Shown: positions 16,963-25,068, counted from the first letter of the stretch. The stretch: DNA of 39,973 nt from Candidatus Brevefilum sp. (GCA_019428905.1 JAHYJN010000023.1:1-39973); one strand, 5' to 3'. Notes: generated by a model not told the origin, from the sequence alone. Translations and numbers: made by a program.

Positions 16963-18000
16963 TTATCCAAAATAACGCGCCAAGTCATACGGGCTTAAAA
17001 TCCCGTGCTGGGTGATGACGCCTGCCACAAAGTTGGGTGGGGTGATATCAAACGCCGGATAGTAGGCATCAATCTCCTGGGAGGTTGTGGGCACGCCGCG
17101 GCACATTTTGATCTCATCCGGGTTGCGCGCTTCAATTTCAATCGATTCCCGGTTGGGTTTATGTTTATCCGCTGCCTGTGTGAACACAAAATAAGGCACA
17201 CCGTGGTGGTGGGCAGCCAGTGCGTTTTGAAAAGTGCCAATCTTGTTGACCACATGCCCATCCAGGGTGATCAAGTCAGCAGCGGTGAAATATTTCTGGA
17301 TCTTTCCCTGAGAGATGACATGCGCCGGCATGTTATCCGTAATAATTTGTACGGGCACACCAATCTCGTGAATGCTGGGCGCTGTCAGGCGGGCACCCTG
17401 TAAATAGGGCCGGGTTTCGGGCGTGAACACATGCATCGCTTTACCCGATTTTTTAGCAATCGCTAAAGTCATTAACAGGGATGTCTCAGCAAAGCACATC
17501 GTCAAAATACCATCCCCATCTTCAATCAAGCTTGCGCCATACTCACCACATTTGAGGTGTTTTTCATAACTCAGGTCGCGGATTTTTTCAATCCAATCAA
17601 GCAGCGCCGCTTCAACATCCTGCCCCTGATCGAGGGCTTGATCGATAACCCCCATGGCATTTTCAAGGTGCCTGGCCATGCTGGTGTTGGTGGGGCGGGT
17701 TTTTATCAACCGAAGATTCGCCTTTTTAAATGCCTCACGTTGTTGGGCAGCCTTCCGGTTGGCAACCTGCCCAGCTAACATCGCCATGGCATATAGGGCA
17801 ACGTATTGTGGGCCACCGCCCTGGGTTACCATGTCCTCAATGGCACGTGCCGCACACTCAACATCCTGACAACGAAAGAACGTCTTTTCAAATGGATATT
17901 GACGCCGGTCACACATCACCACCTCACCGCCCTCATATCGGGCAACATTTTCTCGGCGCAACAAGAAAGGTAATAGGGCGTTTATTTCATTTAAATCCAT
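16963..18000 (-). CDS. MtnA/eIF2B-family isomerase (methylthioribose-1-phosphate isomerase-like)
   Basis: Member of the MtnA/eIF2B-alpha family, which isomerises 5-methylthioribose-1-phosphate (or 5-deoxyribose-1-phosphate) to the ribulose form. Recognisable motifs are 'TRPTNTSMARHLENAM' (RPTAVNL region), 'TPETRPYLQGARLTA' (near-perfect ETRPxxQGARLTA), 'AADLITLDGHVVNKIGTF' and 'YPAFDITPPNFVAGVITQHG'. The catalytic Cys is kept (Cys169) but its surroundings are divergent: 'ILTMCFAE' instead of the usual ILTHCNAG. Asp242 or Asp247 could be the catalytic acid. The start is the ATG at 18000, preceded by GGAGG. It lies between the ECF T component and the phosphorylase that would make its substrate. 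The divergent active site leaves room for a different pentose-1-phosphate. Confidence 0.85.
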   Translation of the reverse strand: MDLNEINALLPFLLRRENVARYEGGEVVMCDRRQYPFEKTFFRCQDVECAARAIEDMVTQGGGPQYVALYAMAMLAGQVANRKAAQQREAFKKANLRLIKTRPTNTSMARHLENAMGVIDQALDQGQDVEAALLDWIEKIRDLSYEKHLKCGEYGASLIEDGDGILTMCFAETSLLMTLAIAKKSGKAMHVFTPETRPYLQGARLTAPSIHEIGVPVQIITDNMPAHVISQGKIQKYFTAADLITLDGHVVNKIGTFQNALAAHHHGVPYFVFTQAADKHKPNRESIEIEARNPDEIKMCRGVPTTSQEIDAYYPAFDITPPNFVAGVITQHGILSPYDLARYFG

Positions 18001-18013
18001 CAATCCTCCAAGA

Positions 18014-18796
18014 TCAGAAGCGGATCAAACCCTCAATTTGACCGAAGCCCAAGATCGCGAAATAAATCGAAACCAACATAAACACGATCGAAAAAACCAG
18101 TACGAGATAATCCGCTCTACCCATTTCAAACACCAGGTAAAAAGTACGTTCCTCTTTCGCGCCAAACCCCTTCGATTCGAGCGCCATACCAAAAATATTT
18201 GTGTTGCGGATGGTTGAAAGGAAGACAGGAACCAGTAACGGTAGGAATTTTTTTATGCGCTGTAACAGGTTGCCCGATTCAAGGTCTAGACCACGGCTTC
18301 GCTGCGCCTGACTGATGGTGATGGTGCTTGAAACAATTGTAGGGACCAACCGTAAAGCGGTCGAAATTGCAAAGCCGACCCGGTAGGGCATCCCCAGCCG
18401 GATCATGCCGTTCACTAATTCCTCATTACGAGTGGAGGTGATCAAGATCATTCCAGCGGAGATCATCAGGATCATGAGCAGTGTGCGGGCGATTGCAAAG
18501 CTCATCGATTCAACAGATATCCGCCAAAATAATTGGGTCTCTCCAGTTGAGAACAAATTCCACAGAATCATACTGGAGACCGTTAACACAATCAAGATAT
18601 AGCGAATCCGGCGCAGATTAACCAAAGCGCCAGAGATGATCAACTGGGCGATAATCAGAACGGTAATCGGCAGCATCCACAGCGGATTCTGAAACAGGAG
18701 GATGGCGACGAAGGTCAGGAGAAAGATGATGATCTTTACACGTGGGTCCAAGCGGTGAATAAAGGAATTGTTATCAAGATAAATTTCAGCATCCAT
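18014..18796 (-). CDS. ecfT: ECF transporter T component (EcfT)
   Basis: Membrane coupling subunit of an energy-coupling factor importer, 260 residues with about five or six membrane spans. It begins with the typical 'SFIHRLDPRVKIIIFLLTFV'. The two cytoplasmic coupling motifs that dock into the ATPases are visible as 'QAQRSRGLDLE' (near residue 165) and 'MALESKGFGAKEER' (near residue 205). These correspond to the Ala-Arg-Gly signatures, with Ser or Lys changes. Its ATG shares one base with the stop of the fused ATPase gene (TGATG), so translation is coupled. Confidence 0.93.
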   Translation of the reverse strand: MDAEIYLDNNSFIHRLDPRVKIIIFLLTFVAILLFQNPLWMLPITVLIIAQLIISGALVNLRRIRYILIVLTVSSMILWNLFSTGETQLFWRISVESMSFAIARTLLMILMISAGMILITSTRNEELVNGMIRLGMPYRVGFAISTALRLVPTIVSSTITISQAQRSRGLDLESGNLLQRIKKFLPLLVPVFLSTIRNTNIFGMALESKGFGAKEERTFYLVFEMGRADYLVLVFSIVFMLVSIYFAILGFGQIEGLIRF

Positions 18797-20496
18797 CAGT
18801 CATGAACTCCTTCTAAACAAGCTATCATCTCCTCTGGGGTTAAAAAGGTATATCCCAGGCGATAGCTGAATTCAACAAAATGCGGTGGGCGCAAAAAAGC
18901 ATCTCTAAGGACATCTCCCTGGGAGAATACCTCGCGGGTTGTTCCTTCTAAAAGGATATCCCCATCTTTCATCACAAACGCACGTTTGGCATATTCAGCC
19001 ACAACCCACATGTGATGCGTGATAAAGATGATCGTGCTGCCATTCTCATTCAGCTTTTTGACCATGTTCATCATACTGCGCTGCTCGCGATAATCTAAAC
19101 CAGTGGTCGGTTCATCTAAAATTAACACATCCGGGTTCGATGCCAAAACTGCGGCCACTGCCACCCGTTGCCGGCCGCTCTTGGTCAGGGTAAACGGGTC
19201 CTCCTCTCCCTGCCCTGTCAGACCAACAGCTTCCAAAGCCTCAGCCACACATCGTTTAACGTCATCTTCGGAAAAATTTCGCAGGCGTGGACTGAAGGCA
19301 ACTTCGTCGAATACTTTTTCGGAGAAGATTTGGTGATCTGGGTTTTGAAACACGTAGCCCACACTCTGTCCGAGGGTGAATATCCCTTGGTCAACCGTTG
19401 GTTTGCCGTTCACATTCACCTCACCTGCCGTGGGCATCAGCAAACCGTTGAAATGTTTAGCGAGGGTTGTCTTTCCACTACCATTCTGGCCGATGATGGC
19501 GACCATCTCACCGCGGTGTATTTCCATGCTGACATCTTTCAGCGCCTTAACATCCCCCTTATAGGTATGCGAGAGATGCTTACATTCGATTAAGGGTGAG
19601 TGATGCACCTTCAAAGCAATCTGATCCTCGGCGATCATCTGCTGGTAAGCCTGATCATTGATCTTTAAATTCAACGTACCAAAAGCTTCCACGCCCTCAT
19701 CTGGCGTCAGCGGTAAATCTGGCACATGGACGGCTTTAAAAAACTTAGGGATACCTAAAGGCATCACACCTAAAGATTCGAGTAAATCAACATCACTTAA
19801 GATCTCCCGGGTTGGCCCAACTTTGATCAGATGCCCATCTTTGATTAATGCGATTCGATCAGCAAATAAGGCTTCTTCCGTTTCGTGCTCCACCATCAAC
19901 AGGCTCAGGTCATCGCGCTTGCAGAGGCGGTGGGTGATTTCAAATACGCCCATTTTGCTGATCGGGTCAAGGTCAGTTGTGGGCTCATCCATGACTAACA
20001 CTTCGGGCTTTAATGCTAAAACAGAAGCGATGGCTAGTTTTTGCTTCTGCCCACCTGAAAGTGTCGATGGAGGTCGGTTACGGTTTGCCTCCAACCCGAC
20101 ATATTTCAAGTTCTCGTCAATACGAATTTTGATTTCCTCTCGGGGAACAGCAAAGTTTTCAGGACCAAAGGCAATTTCCAATTCAACATTGGTTGAAAAC
20201 AGCTGGGCTTCAAAGTCTTGAAACACCATTCCCACGATCTCCGCCATTTGGGCGACAGTATACGCTTTCGTGTCCCGCCCCATGACGATCACTTCACCGG
20301 ACAATTTCCCGATATGAAAATGCGGGATCAGCCCATTGACGGTGGCAGCTAAGGTGCTTTTGCCTGCCTCACTGGGTCCCATCAACATTAAGAACTCACC
20401 ACGGTCGAGGGTTAAGTTAACCCCATCCAAGGCAAAGGTTTTTTGTCCGCGGTATCGATACTGAAGGTCACGAATAGAAACAACGGGTTCGCCCAC
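18796..20496 (-). CDS. ECF transporter fused ATPase (EcfA-EcfA')
   Basis: Two ABC ATPase domains in one 566-residue chain energise the ECF importer. Domain 1 has Walker A 'GPSEAGKST', signature 'LSGGQKQKLAIA' and Walker B 'VLVMDEPTTDLDP'. Domain 2 begins near residue 300 and has Walker A 'GQNGSGKTT', Q-loop 'YVFQNPDHQIFS' and Walker B 'VLILDEPTTGLDY', with the switch His in 'IFITHHM'. Its signature reads 'LTKSGRQRVAVA' instead of LSGGQ, so one of the two composite ATP sites may be altered; similar changes (LTKGERQ) are known in this subfamily. GTG start at 20496 with TTTGGAGG upstream. It is the first gene of the operon and follows a long leader with an attenuator-like terminator. Confidence 0.95.
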   Translation of the reverse strand: MGEPVVSIRDLQYRYRGQKTFALDGVNLTLDRGEFLMLMGPSEAGKSTLAATVNGLIPHFHIGKLSGEVIVMGRDTKAYTVAQMAEIVGMVFQDFEAQLFSTNVELEIAFGPENFAVPREEIKIRIDENLKYVGLEANRNRPPSTLSGGQKQKLAIASVLALKPEVLVMDEPTTDLDPISKMGVFEITHRLCKRDDLSLLMVEHETEEALFADRIALIKDGHLIKVGPTREILSDVDLLESLGVMPLGIPKFFKAVHVPDLPLTPDEGVEAFGTLNLKINDQAYQQMIAEDQIALKVHHSPLIECKHLSHTYKGDVKALKDVSMEIHRGEMVAIIGQNGSGKTTLAKHFNGLLMPTAGEVNVNGKPTVDQGIFTLGQSVGYVFQNPDHQIFSEKVFDEVAFSPRLRNFSEDDVKRCVAEALEAVGLTGQGEEDPFTLTKSGRQRVAVAAVLASNPDVLILDEPTTGLDYREQRSMMNMVKKLNENGSTIIFITHHMWVVAEYAKRAFVMKDGDILLEGTTREVFSQGDVLRDAFLRPPHFVEFSYRLGYTFLTPEEMIACLEGVHD

Positions 20497-20737
20497 ACAG
20501 CCTCCAAATCATAGAAACAACTCATTTAAAAAAACCTGCTTGAGAATGGAATTTCTCAAACAGCCTAACACTCAACCAATCGCAGACTGAGAAAAATAGC
20601 AGCCAAGCGTTGATTGATTTTGGACAAATCAAAAATAATGACATTAAAGTTGCCGACACTCTTTTGATTCATAAAAATATTTCTTAAACAAAATGACTGG
20701 ATAAAACCGATGAATGACCATCTGAACACAAAATGAC
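20497..20737 (-). promoter_or_regulatory. Long 5' leader of the ECF/salvage operon, candidate attenuator or riboswitch
   Basis: About 240 nt lie between a perfect -10 box and the EcfA start codon, without an ORF. GTCATTTTGT occurs twice on the minus strand (20691-20700 and 20728-20737 region), with further GTCATT copies. An intrinsic terminator (20528-20563) sits near the end. Upstream, UUUCUCA (plus-strand TGAGAAA, 20588-20594) is complementary to UGAGAAA in the terminator's 5' arm (20552-20558), giving a possible antiterminator. I recognise no known aptamer class. Confidence 0.5.
20528..20563 (-). terminator. Intrinsic terminator in the leader of the ECF operon
   Basis: On the minus strand CTGTTTGAGAA and TTCTCAAGCAG form an 11-bp stem (one G-U pair) with loop ATTCCA, and seven U residues follow after a single spacer base. 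It is 32 bases upstream of the EcfA start and about 170 nt after a likely promoter. It is better explained as an attenuator than as the end of the aldolase transcript 260 nt upstream, though both could use it. Confidence 0.75.
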
Positions 20738-20743
20738 AAGCCA

Positions 20744-20749
20744 ATTATA
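20744..20749 (-). promoter_or_regulatory. -10 element of the probable ECF operon promoter
   Basis: A perfect TATAAT lies on the minus strand between the aldolase stop and the long leader. No good -35 is visible at 16-18 nt, so an activator or another sigma factor may be needed. The spacing places a start site near 20737. Confidence 0.45.
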
Positions 20750-20822
20750 ACGTAATTTTTCGAGCAGATTTCTAGAAAAAAAACATGAATCCAGGTTTAT
20801 CACCACGATCCCAAATCAGGTC

Positions 20823-21482
20823 TTAATTCTTTTTCCCAGGTTGATCGCCATAACCGACAGATCGATCAATGACTTCCTGGATTTCAGCCTCGCTGAGCTG
20901 CACTGGCGTCCCCACGGATTTTGTGATCACGTAGACCTTGGCCACATATTCCACCAATTCAGCTGTATTGAACGCTTTCCTCAGGTTGGCGCCCACAGTG
21001 ACCAGGCCGTGATTGGCCATCAACACCGCGTTACCGCTCCCGATCACCCGGCAGATGTTATCTGCCAGTGCCTGGGTGCCAAAAGTCGCATACGGCGCTA
21101 ATGGGACCACGCTGCCAGCGCTCCCAATCAGGTAATGCACAGCCGGGAGTTCCCAACGCAAGCAGGCCAACGCGGTCGCATGTTCGGAATGGGTATGGAC
21201 CACAGCTTTAATGTCCGGCCGCTGTTTGATCAAGGCTAGGTGAAAGGCCATTTCAGATGAGGGCTTGAGCTGCCCATCAACGCGGTTGCCTTCCAGATCC
21301 ACAACCACCACATCTTCTGGGGTAAGCGTTTCATAAGGCACTCCTGAGGGGGTGATAGCCAGTAAGGTTTTCTCAGGGTTTGCCAGGCTGATATTACCAC
21401 CTGTGCCCTTGACCAACCCGGATGTGATCAGTTTCTTGCCGTATTCAGCGACCGCTTGTCGTTCATCTAAAAGGAGCATCAT
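20823..21482 (-). CDS. Class II aldolase (fuculose-1-phosphate aldolase family), candidate methylthio/deoxyribulose-1-phosphate aldolase
   Basis: Zinc-dependent aldolase of the AraD/FucA family, 219 residues. Metal and catalytic residues are visible: His96 and His98 in 'VVHTHSEHATA', His158 in 'MANHGLV' and Glu77 in 'KPSSEMAFHLAL'. The phosphate-binding 'GTGGNIS' and 'TPSGVPYE' are present. FucA enzymes split ketose-1-phosphates to dihydroxyacetone phosphate and an aldehyde. In the DHAP shunt the homologue acts on 5-deoxy- or 5-methylthio-ribulose-1-phosphate, exactly the expected product of the MtnA-like isomerase encoded downstream. No fucose or rhamnose genes are nearby, which favours that role. 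The start is uncertain: ATGs at 21482 and 21479, or TTG at 21491. It has its own -10 box at 21526. Confidence 0.85.
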   Translation of the reverse strand: MMLLLDERQAVAEYGKKLITSGLVKGTGGNISLANPEKTLLAITPSGVPYETLTPEDVVVVDLEGNRVDGQLKPSSEMAFHLALIKQRPDIKAVVHTHSEHATALACLRWELPAVHYLIGSAGSVVPLAPYATFGTQALADNICRVIGSGNAVLMANHGLVTVGANLRKAFNTAELVEYVAKVYVITKSVGTPVQLSEAEIQEVIDRSVGYGDQPGKKN

Positions 21483-21525
21483 CTCTTCCAATTCTTGTGC
21501 TTCACGCGCGATTTGATCAGGAATG

Positions 21526-21531
21526 ATTATA
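21526..21531 (-). promoter_or_regulatory. -10 element upstream of the aldolase gene
   Basis: Perfect TATAAT on the minus strand, about 44 bp before the aldolase start, in the gap after the LppM-like gene. The -35 region has no strong match. It indicates that the aldolase can be transcribed independently. Confidence 0.5.
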
Positions 21532-21583
21532 CAAGAAATCTCCCTGGCCGTGCCATTCTCCCCTTTTCTAACCGCTGCCTGTC

Positions 21584-22351
21584 TTACTTAAACTTCAAGG
21601 TGGGTTCTTTATCACGACGTCCAGAGGTGTTGACAATGATCACCACCAACACTGAGAGCACACCCAAAGCCAGGAATCCAATCACGACATATGGGAAAAA
21701 CACTTCCCAGGGGATGAAGAAGCCTTCATAGGGTTCCATCACGTAAGTTGCCCGCAGGAAGGCGGTTGACCCGCCCTGTAAGACCTCATCCAGGGGAATC
21801 GACCAGGTGCTGACCCCCGCAGTCGGTTGGACCCCGTTCGTTGAAACGACCTGGGGAGTCACCAAACGCACCATATAGCTGGCGGACGAAAAATCCATTA
21901 AGTTGACGCCAGGGATACTGAGGGGCGAATTGGCTACATCGATCGTTTGTGTGAAACGAAAGCCTGTCTCAGCCTCAATGATTTCAAGCGACAGCGGGCC
22001 AATGCGGCGGGTCTCACCAAAGACTGCCGTGAAATCCGCCACCGTCAGTTCAACCGAGTCCCAGGTAAGCCCATCGGCCGTGTACTGATCAAACGTCATC
22101 GAAGATACATTTTCATCACGTGCCAAGGCAGCGAACAGGTTTTCCAGCTCAAACCCTTCAGGGGTGCCTTCCTGGTAAGCCTCAAAATTCTCCGCAGACA
22201 TACCCAACGCAAACCTCAGCGTGCCCGAGCCGTCCTCAAATACGGAGATCTCCTCCACCACGGAAACACACCCGCTCAAGAGGGCAAGGCTGAGCATGGC
22301 GAGGATGATTAAATAAGGTCGGGTCTCCTTTATCAAGTGTTTTTTGATCAT
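21584..22351 (-). CDS. LppM-like (DUF3153) membrane lipoprotein
   Basis: Predicted lipoprotein of 255 residues. The signal peptide ends with lipobox 'LLSGC' near residue 28, followed by 'VSVVEEISVFEDGSGTLRFA', a pattern seen in LppM/DUF3153 proteins. The domain is mostly beta strand, and one C-terminal membrane segment ('YVVIGFLALGVLSVLVVIIV') is followed by a short basic cytoplasmic tail. In mycobacteria LppM affects envelope lipoglycans; a role here is unknown. The ATG at 22351 is preferred because GAGG lies five bases upstream, and the longer start would overlap the -10 box. It seems to be monocistronic and is divergent from fhs. Confidence 0.75.
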   Translation of the reverse strand: MIKKHLIKETRPYLIILAMLSLALLSGCVSVVEEISVFEDGSGTLRFALGMSAENFEAYQEGTPEGFELENLFAALARDENVSSMTFDQYTADGLTWDSVELTVADFTAVFGETRRIGPLSLEIIEAETGFRFTQTIDVANSPLSIPGVNLMDFSSASYMVRLVTPQVVSTNGVQPTAGVSTWSIPLDEVLQGGSTAFLRATYVMEPYEGFFIPWEVFFPYVVIGFLALGVLSVLVVIIVNTSGRRDKEPTLKFK

Positions 22352-22366
22352 CAAAGCCTCGCAGAA

Positions 22367-22394
22367 ATTATATTGCATCTGGTAAATAAGGCAA
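22367..22394 (-). promoter_or_regulatory. Promoter of the LppM-like lipoprotein gene
   Basis: Minus strand: TTGCCT (22389-22394), 16-nt spacer, perfect TATAAT (22367-22372). It would start transcription only a few bases before the ribosome site, giving a short leader. Confidence 0.6.
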
Positions 22395-22461
22395 TCCTGA
22401 CCCGCCGCCCCCGGTTGTCTACACCTTTAACTTAAAATTCGGCCGCCAGCAGGCAGTTTTC

Positions 22462-22489
22462 TTGATTTTTTTACTATTTTCGGCATAAT
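22462..22489 (+). promoter_or_regulatory. Promoter of fhs
   Basis: Plus strand: TTGATT (22462-22467), 16-nt spacer, CATAAT (22484-22489). The leader to the fhs ATG would be about 70 nt and ends with AAAGGAAG as ribosome site. Confidence 0.55.
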
Positions 22490-22565
22490 TAAGCTGAGTG
22501 ATAAGTTGCTTTAATAAATGGAATTATGTTCTTTACTCAGATCAGTTTGAAAGGAAGAAGACTGC

Positions 22566-24482
22566 ATGACCCAAAAACCCAACACCCCTTACACCCCCAC
22601 CAAACTTAAGCGGCGCAGCCCCGTCCCATCCGATATTGACATTGCGCAAGAGGCAGAGCTGAAACCCATATCCCAGGTCGCTGAAGAGTTAGGCCTCCTG
22701 CCCGATGAATACGACCCCTATGGGGCGCATATCGCCAAGGTTCACCTGTCGGTGCTAGAGCGTCTGGCTGATGTGCCCGATGGCAAATACATCGACGTGA
22801 CCGCCATCACACCCACCCCCCTGGGCGAAGGCAAGACGACTACCACCGTCGGCCTGAGCCAGGCGTTGGGCGCACACCTCGGCAAACGGGTGATCACAGC
22901 CATCCGGCAGCCTAGCCAGGGCCCAACCTTTGGCATTAAAGGCGGCGCAGCGGGCGGCGGCTACAGCCAGGTGATCCCGATGGAAAATTTCAACCTTCAC
23001 CTCACCGGCGATATCCATGCGATCACTGCCGCCAACAACCTGATCGCAGCTGCTGTTGAAACCCGCATGTACCACGAAGATTACCAGAGCGACAAAGCGC
23101 TGTTCAACCGCTTGTTCCCTGCTGATGAGGACGGCAATCGGAAATTTGGAATCAGCATGCTGGGTCGGTTGAAAAACCTGGGCATTGATGCGGCTGAGCC
23201 CTGTGACATGACAAAAGAAGAGCGCAAACGATTTGTGCGCTTGAACATCGACCGCGACACCCTCACCTGGCGCCGGGCAACTGACACCAATGACCGGCTT
23301 CTGCGCCAAATCACCGTCGGACAGGGCAGCAAGGAAAAAGACTTCAACCTTGAGACAAGTTTCTACATCACTGTTGCCAGCGAACTCATGGCGGTGCTAG
23401 CCCTTGCCACCAGCCTGGTAGATATGCGCGAACGGATCGGTCGCATCGTATTGGCGCTGGATAAAGACGGTCACCCGGTCACCGTTGAGGATGTGGGTGT
23501 TGCTGGCGCAGCCACGGTGCTGATGAAGGACGCCCTGATGCCTAACCTGATGCAAACGCTGGAAGGCACACCTGTTTTCGTCCACGCTGGGCCGTTTGCC
23601 AATATCGCCCACGGCAACAGCTCCGTGATCGCCGACATGATCGGCCTCAAGCTGGCGGATTATGTGATCACTGAATCCGGCTTCGGCTCCGACATGGGCA
23701 TGGAGAAGTTCTTTGACATTAAGTGCCGCTACTCTGGCAATATCCCCGATGTGGTCGTGCTGGTCGCCACCATCCGCGCACTAAAGATGCACGGCGGCGG
23801 GCCAAAGGTTGTGGCGGGTAAACCTCTGGCATCAGAATATATCAAAGAAGACCTGGACCTGCTGGAAAAGGGTTTAGAAAACCTGATGGCACACGTTGAT
23901 ATTGCCAACCACTACGGGGTATCGGTCGTTGTGGCCATTAACCGCTTCCATACAGACACCGATGCCGAGCTTGAGCTCGTGAAACAGGCCTGCCTCAAGA
24001 GCGGTAAGGTGGTGGATGCGGTAGTCACAAACCACTGGGAAGAAGGCGGCGCCGGCTCGATTGAGCTGGGCAAAGCCGTAATCAAAGCGGCAGAGCGGGA
24101 AAACGACTTCAAGTTCCTCTATCCCCTCGACATACCCATCAAAGACAAGATTGAAACCATCGCCAAAAAGGTCTACGGGGCAGACGGCGTCGATTATTCC
24201 CCAGAAGCTGAAAAGCAAATCCAGGAATATACCCGGTTGGGATTTGACAAAGTGCCGATCTGCATGGCCAAAACCCATCTCAGCCTGAGCCATGACCCGG
24301 ATCTCAAAGGCCGACCAACGGGCTACCGCATTCCCATTCGTTCCGTGAATGCATCCATCGGCGCGGGTTTCCTCTACCCGCTGCTGGGCAGTATGAGCAC
24401 CATGCCCGGCCTGCCCACCCGTCCGGCATACTACGACATTGACCTTGATTTAGAGACCGGTCGCATTCTCGGCCTAATGTAG
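22566..24482 (+). CDS. fhs: Formate-tetrahydrofolate ligase (long form)
   Basis: FTHFS uses ATP to join formate to tetrahydrofolate, giving 10-formyl-THF for purine and fMet synthesis and, in anaerobes, the methyl branch of the Wood-Ljungdahl pathway. Signatures are the P-loop '[14 protein letters not shown]' near residue 84, '[20 protein letters not shown]', '[15 protein letters not shown]', and 'FADIGHG'-equivalent '[14 protein letters not shown]'. At 638 residues it is longer than the roughly 555-residue clostridial form. It has an N-terminal extension and resembles the longer versions found in several phyla and in eukaryotic C1-THF synthase. Well-separated promoter and strong terminator show a single-gene transcript. 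Its codon usage looks ordinary for the GC-richer part of the window. Confidence 0.97.
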   Translation: MTQKPNTPYTPTKLKRRSPVPSDIDIAQEAELKPISQVAEELGLLPDEYDPYGAHIAKVHLSVLERLADVPDGKYIDVTAITPTPLGEGKTTTTVGLSQALGAHLGKRVITAIRQPSQGPTFGIKGGAAGGGYSQVIPMENFNLHLTGDIHAITAANNLIAAAVETRMYHEDYQSDKALFNRLFPADEDGNRKFGISMLGRLKNLGIDAAEPCDMTKEERKRFVRLNIDRDTLTWRRATDTNDRLLRQITVGQGSKEKDFNLETSFYITVASELMAVLALATSLVDMRERIGRIVLALDKDGHPVTVEDVGVAGAATVLMKDALMPNLMQTLEGTPVFVHAGPFANIAHGNSSVIADMIGLKLADYVITESGFGSDMGMEKFFDIKCRYSGNIPDVVVLVATIRALKMHGGGPKVVAGKPLASEYIKEDLDLLEKGLENLMAHVDIANHYGVSVVVAINRFHTDTDAELELVKQACLKSGKVVDAVVTNHWEEGGAGSIELGKAVIKAAERENDFKFLYPLDIPIKDKIETIAKKVYGADGVDYSPEAEKQIQEYTRLGFDKVPICMAKTHLSLSHDPDLKGRPTGYRIPIRSVNASIGAGFLYPLLGSMSTMPGLPTRPAYYDIDLDLETGRILGLM

Positions 24483-24505
24483 CCTCCACGTACCAATCAA
24501 TGACC

Positions 24506-24539
24506 ACTCCCCGGTGAAACTCATCCGGGGAGTTTTTTT
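24506..24539 (+). terminator. Intrinsic terminator of fhs
   Basis: ACTCCCCGG and CCGGGGAGT form a perfect 9-bp GC-rich stem with a 10-nt loop, directly followed by a run of T residues. It starts 23 bp after the fhs stop codon. Confidence 0.93.
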
Positions 24540-24666
24540 CAAATTGCGTAACTGCTTGGCGAGCTAGGTGAAAGAGAACTGTTTTGTGGCAGCAAAGCCA
24601 CCACACCGTCTCCCCGACCCTACATCAGCCGGGTTGCCTGGGCAGTAACCAAGTTAAATTGATAAT

Positions 24667-24725
24667 GGGTTAATTCATATCGGGTTTGCAGCCCATGAAA
24701 AAAGCAAACAAGGTAAAATTAACCC
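24667..24725 (+). promoter_or_regulatory. Nested inverted repeats upstream of the Phd-like gene, candidate structured leader
   Basis: GGGTTAATT (24667-24675) pairs with AATTAACCC (24717-24725). Inside, GTTTGC pairs with GCAAAC, separated by an internal loop. The 59-nt element could fold as two stacked helices in RNA, or act as a protein-binding site in DNA. No T-run follows. It lies about 80 bp before the ATG at 24804, in a 220-bp gap that otherwise shows no gene. A small GTGGC/GCCAC hairpin also occurs near 24590-24605. Confidence 0.45.
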
Positions 24726-24803
24726 GGGTAAGACCATACAAGAACAATCATCCACTGGATGAGGCACCCGCTTTCATCCGAGGCGCATCTGCAGGCAGGA
24801 CCC

Positions 24804-25052
24804 ATGAGTGACCTTCCGCTGAACGAACAATACCTGGTAGACAAAGACGGCCGCCGTGTTGGCGTGGTTCTACCCATGCAAGCCTACCAAGCGCTCCTTG
24901 CCCGTTTGGCAGAGCTGGAAGCTTATAAGTCCTCTCGTGAAGAGATCAACATCGTCGATCAGCTCCTTGCTGAAGCTAAACTGGAGCAACCCGAAGAGAG
25001 CTTGCCCACATTTCGCCGCCGGCAAGGCCCCGGCGGCATGATCGTCATCTAG
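24804..25052 (+). CDS. Small Phd/YefM-like protein without an adjacent toxin
   Basis: 82 residues. The N-terminal part 'NEQYLVDKDGRRVGVVLPMQ' followed by 'AYQALLARLAELEAY' resembles the beta-hairpin and helix of prevent-host-death antitoxins ('G+pvaVlvp...Y..L'). The C-terminal half is charged and ends in a Gly/Arg-rich tail. No toxin-like gene is next to it. Instead an aldo/keto reductase starts 16 bp downstream with its own ribosome site, so the two are probably co-transcribed. The start at 24804 has AGGA upstream; a longer start at 24759 is less likely. It may be a DNA-binding regulator or an orphan antitoxin. Family assignment is tentative. Confidence 0.65.
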   Translation: MSDLPLNEQYLVDKDGRRVGVVLPMQAYQALLARLAELEAYKSSREEINIVDQLLAEAKLEQPEESLPTFRRRQGPGGMIVI

Positions 25053-25068
25053 TTCCCAGGAGGTTAAC

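Noticed and set aside
24804-25052. Complete toxin-antitoxin system
   Set aside because: Only an antitoxin-like protein is seen; the next gene is an aldo/keto reductase with an intact catalytic tetrad.
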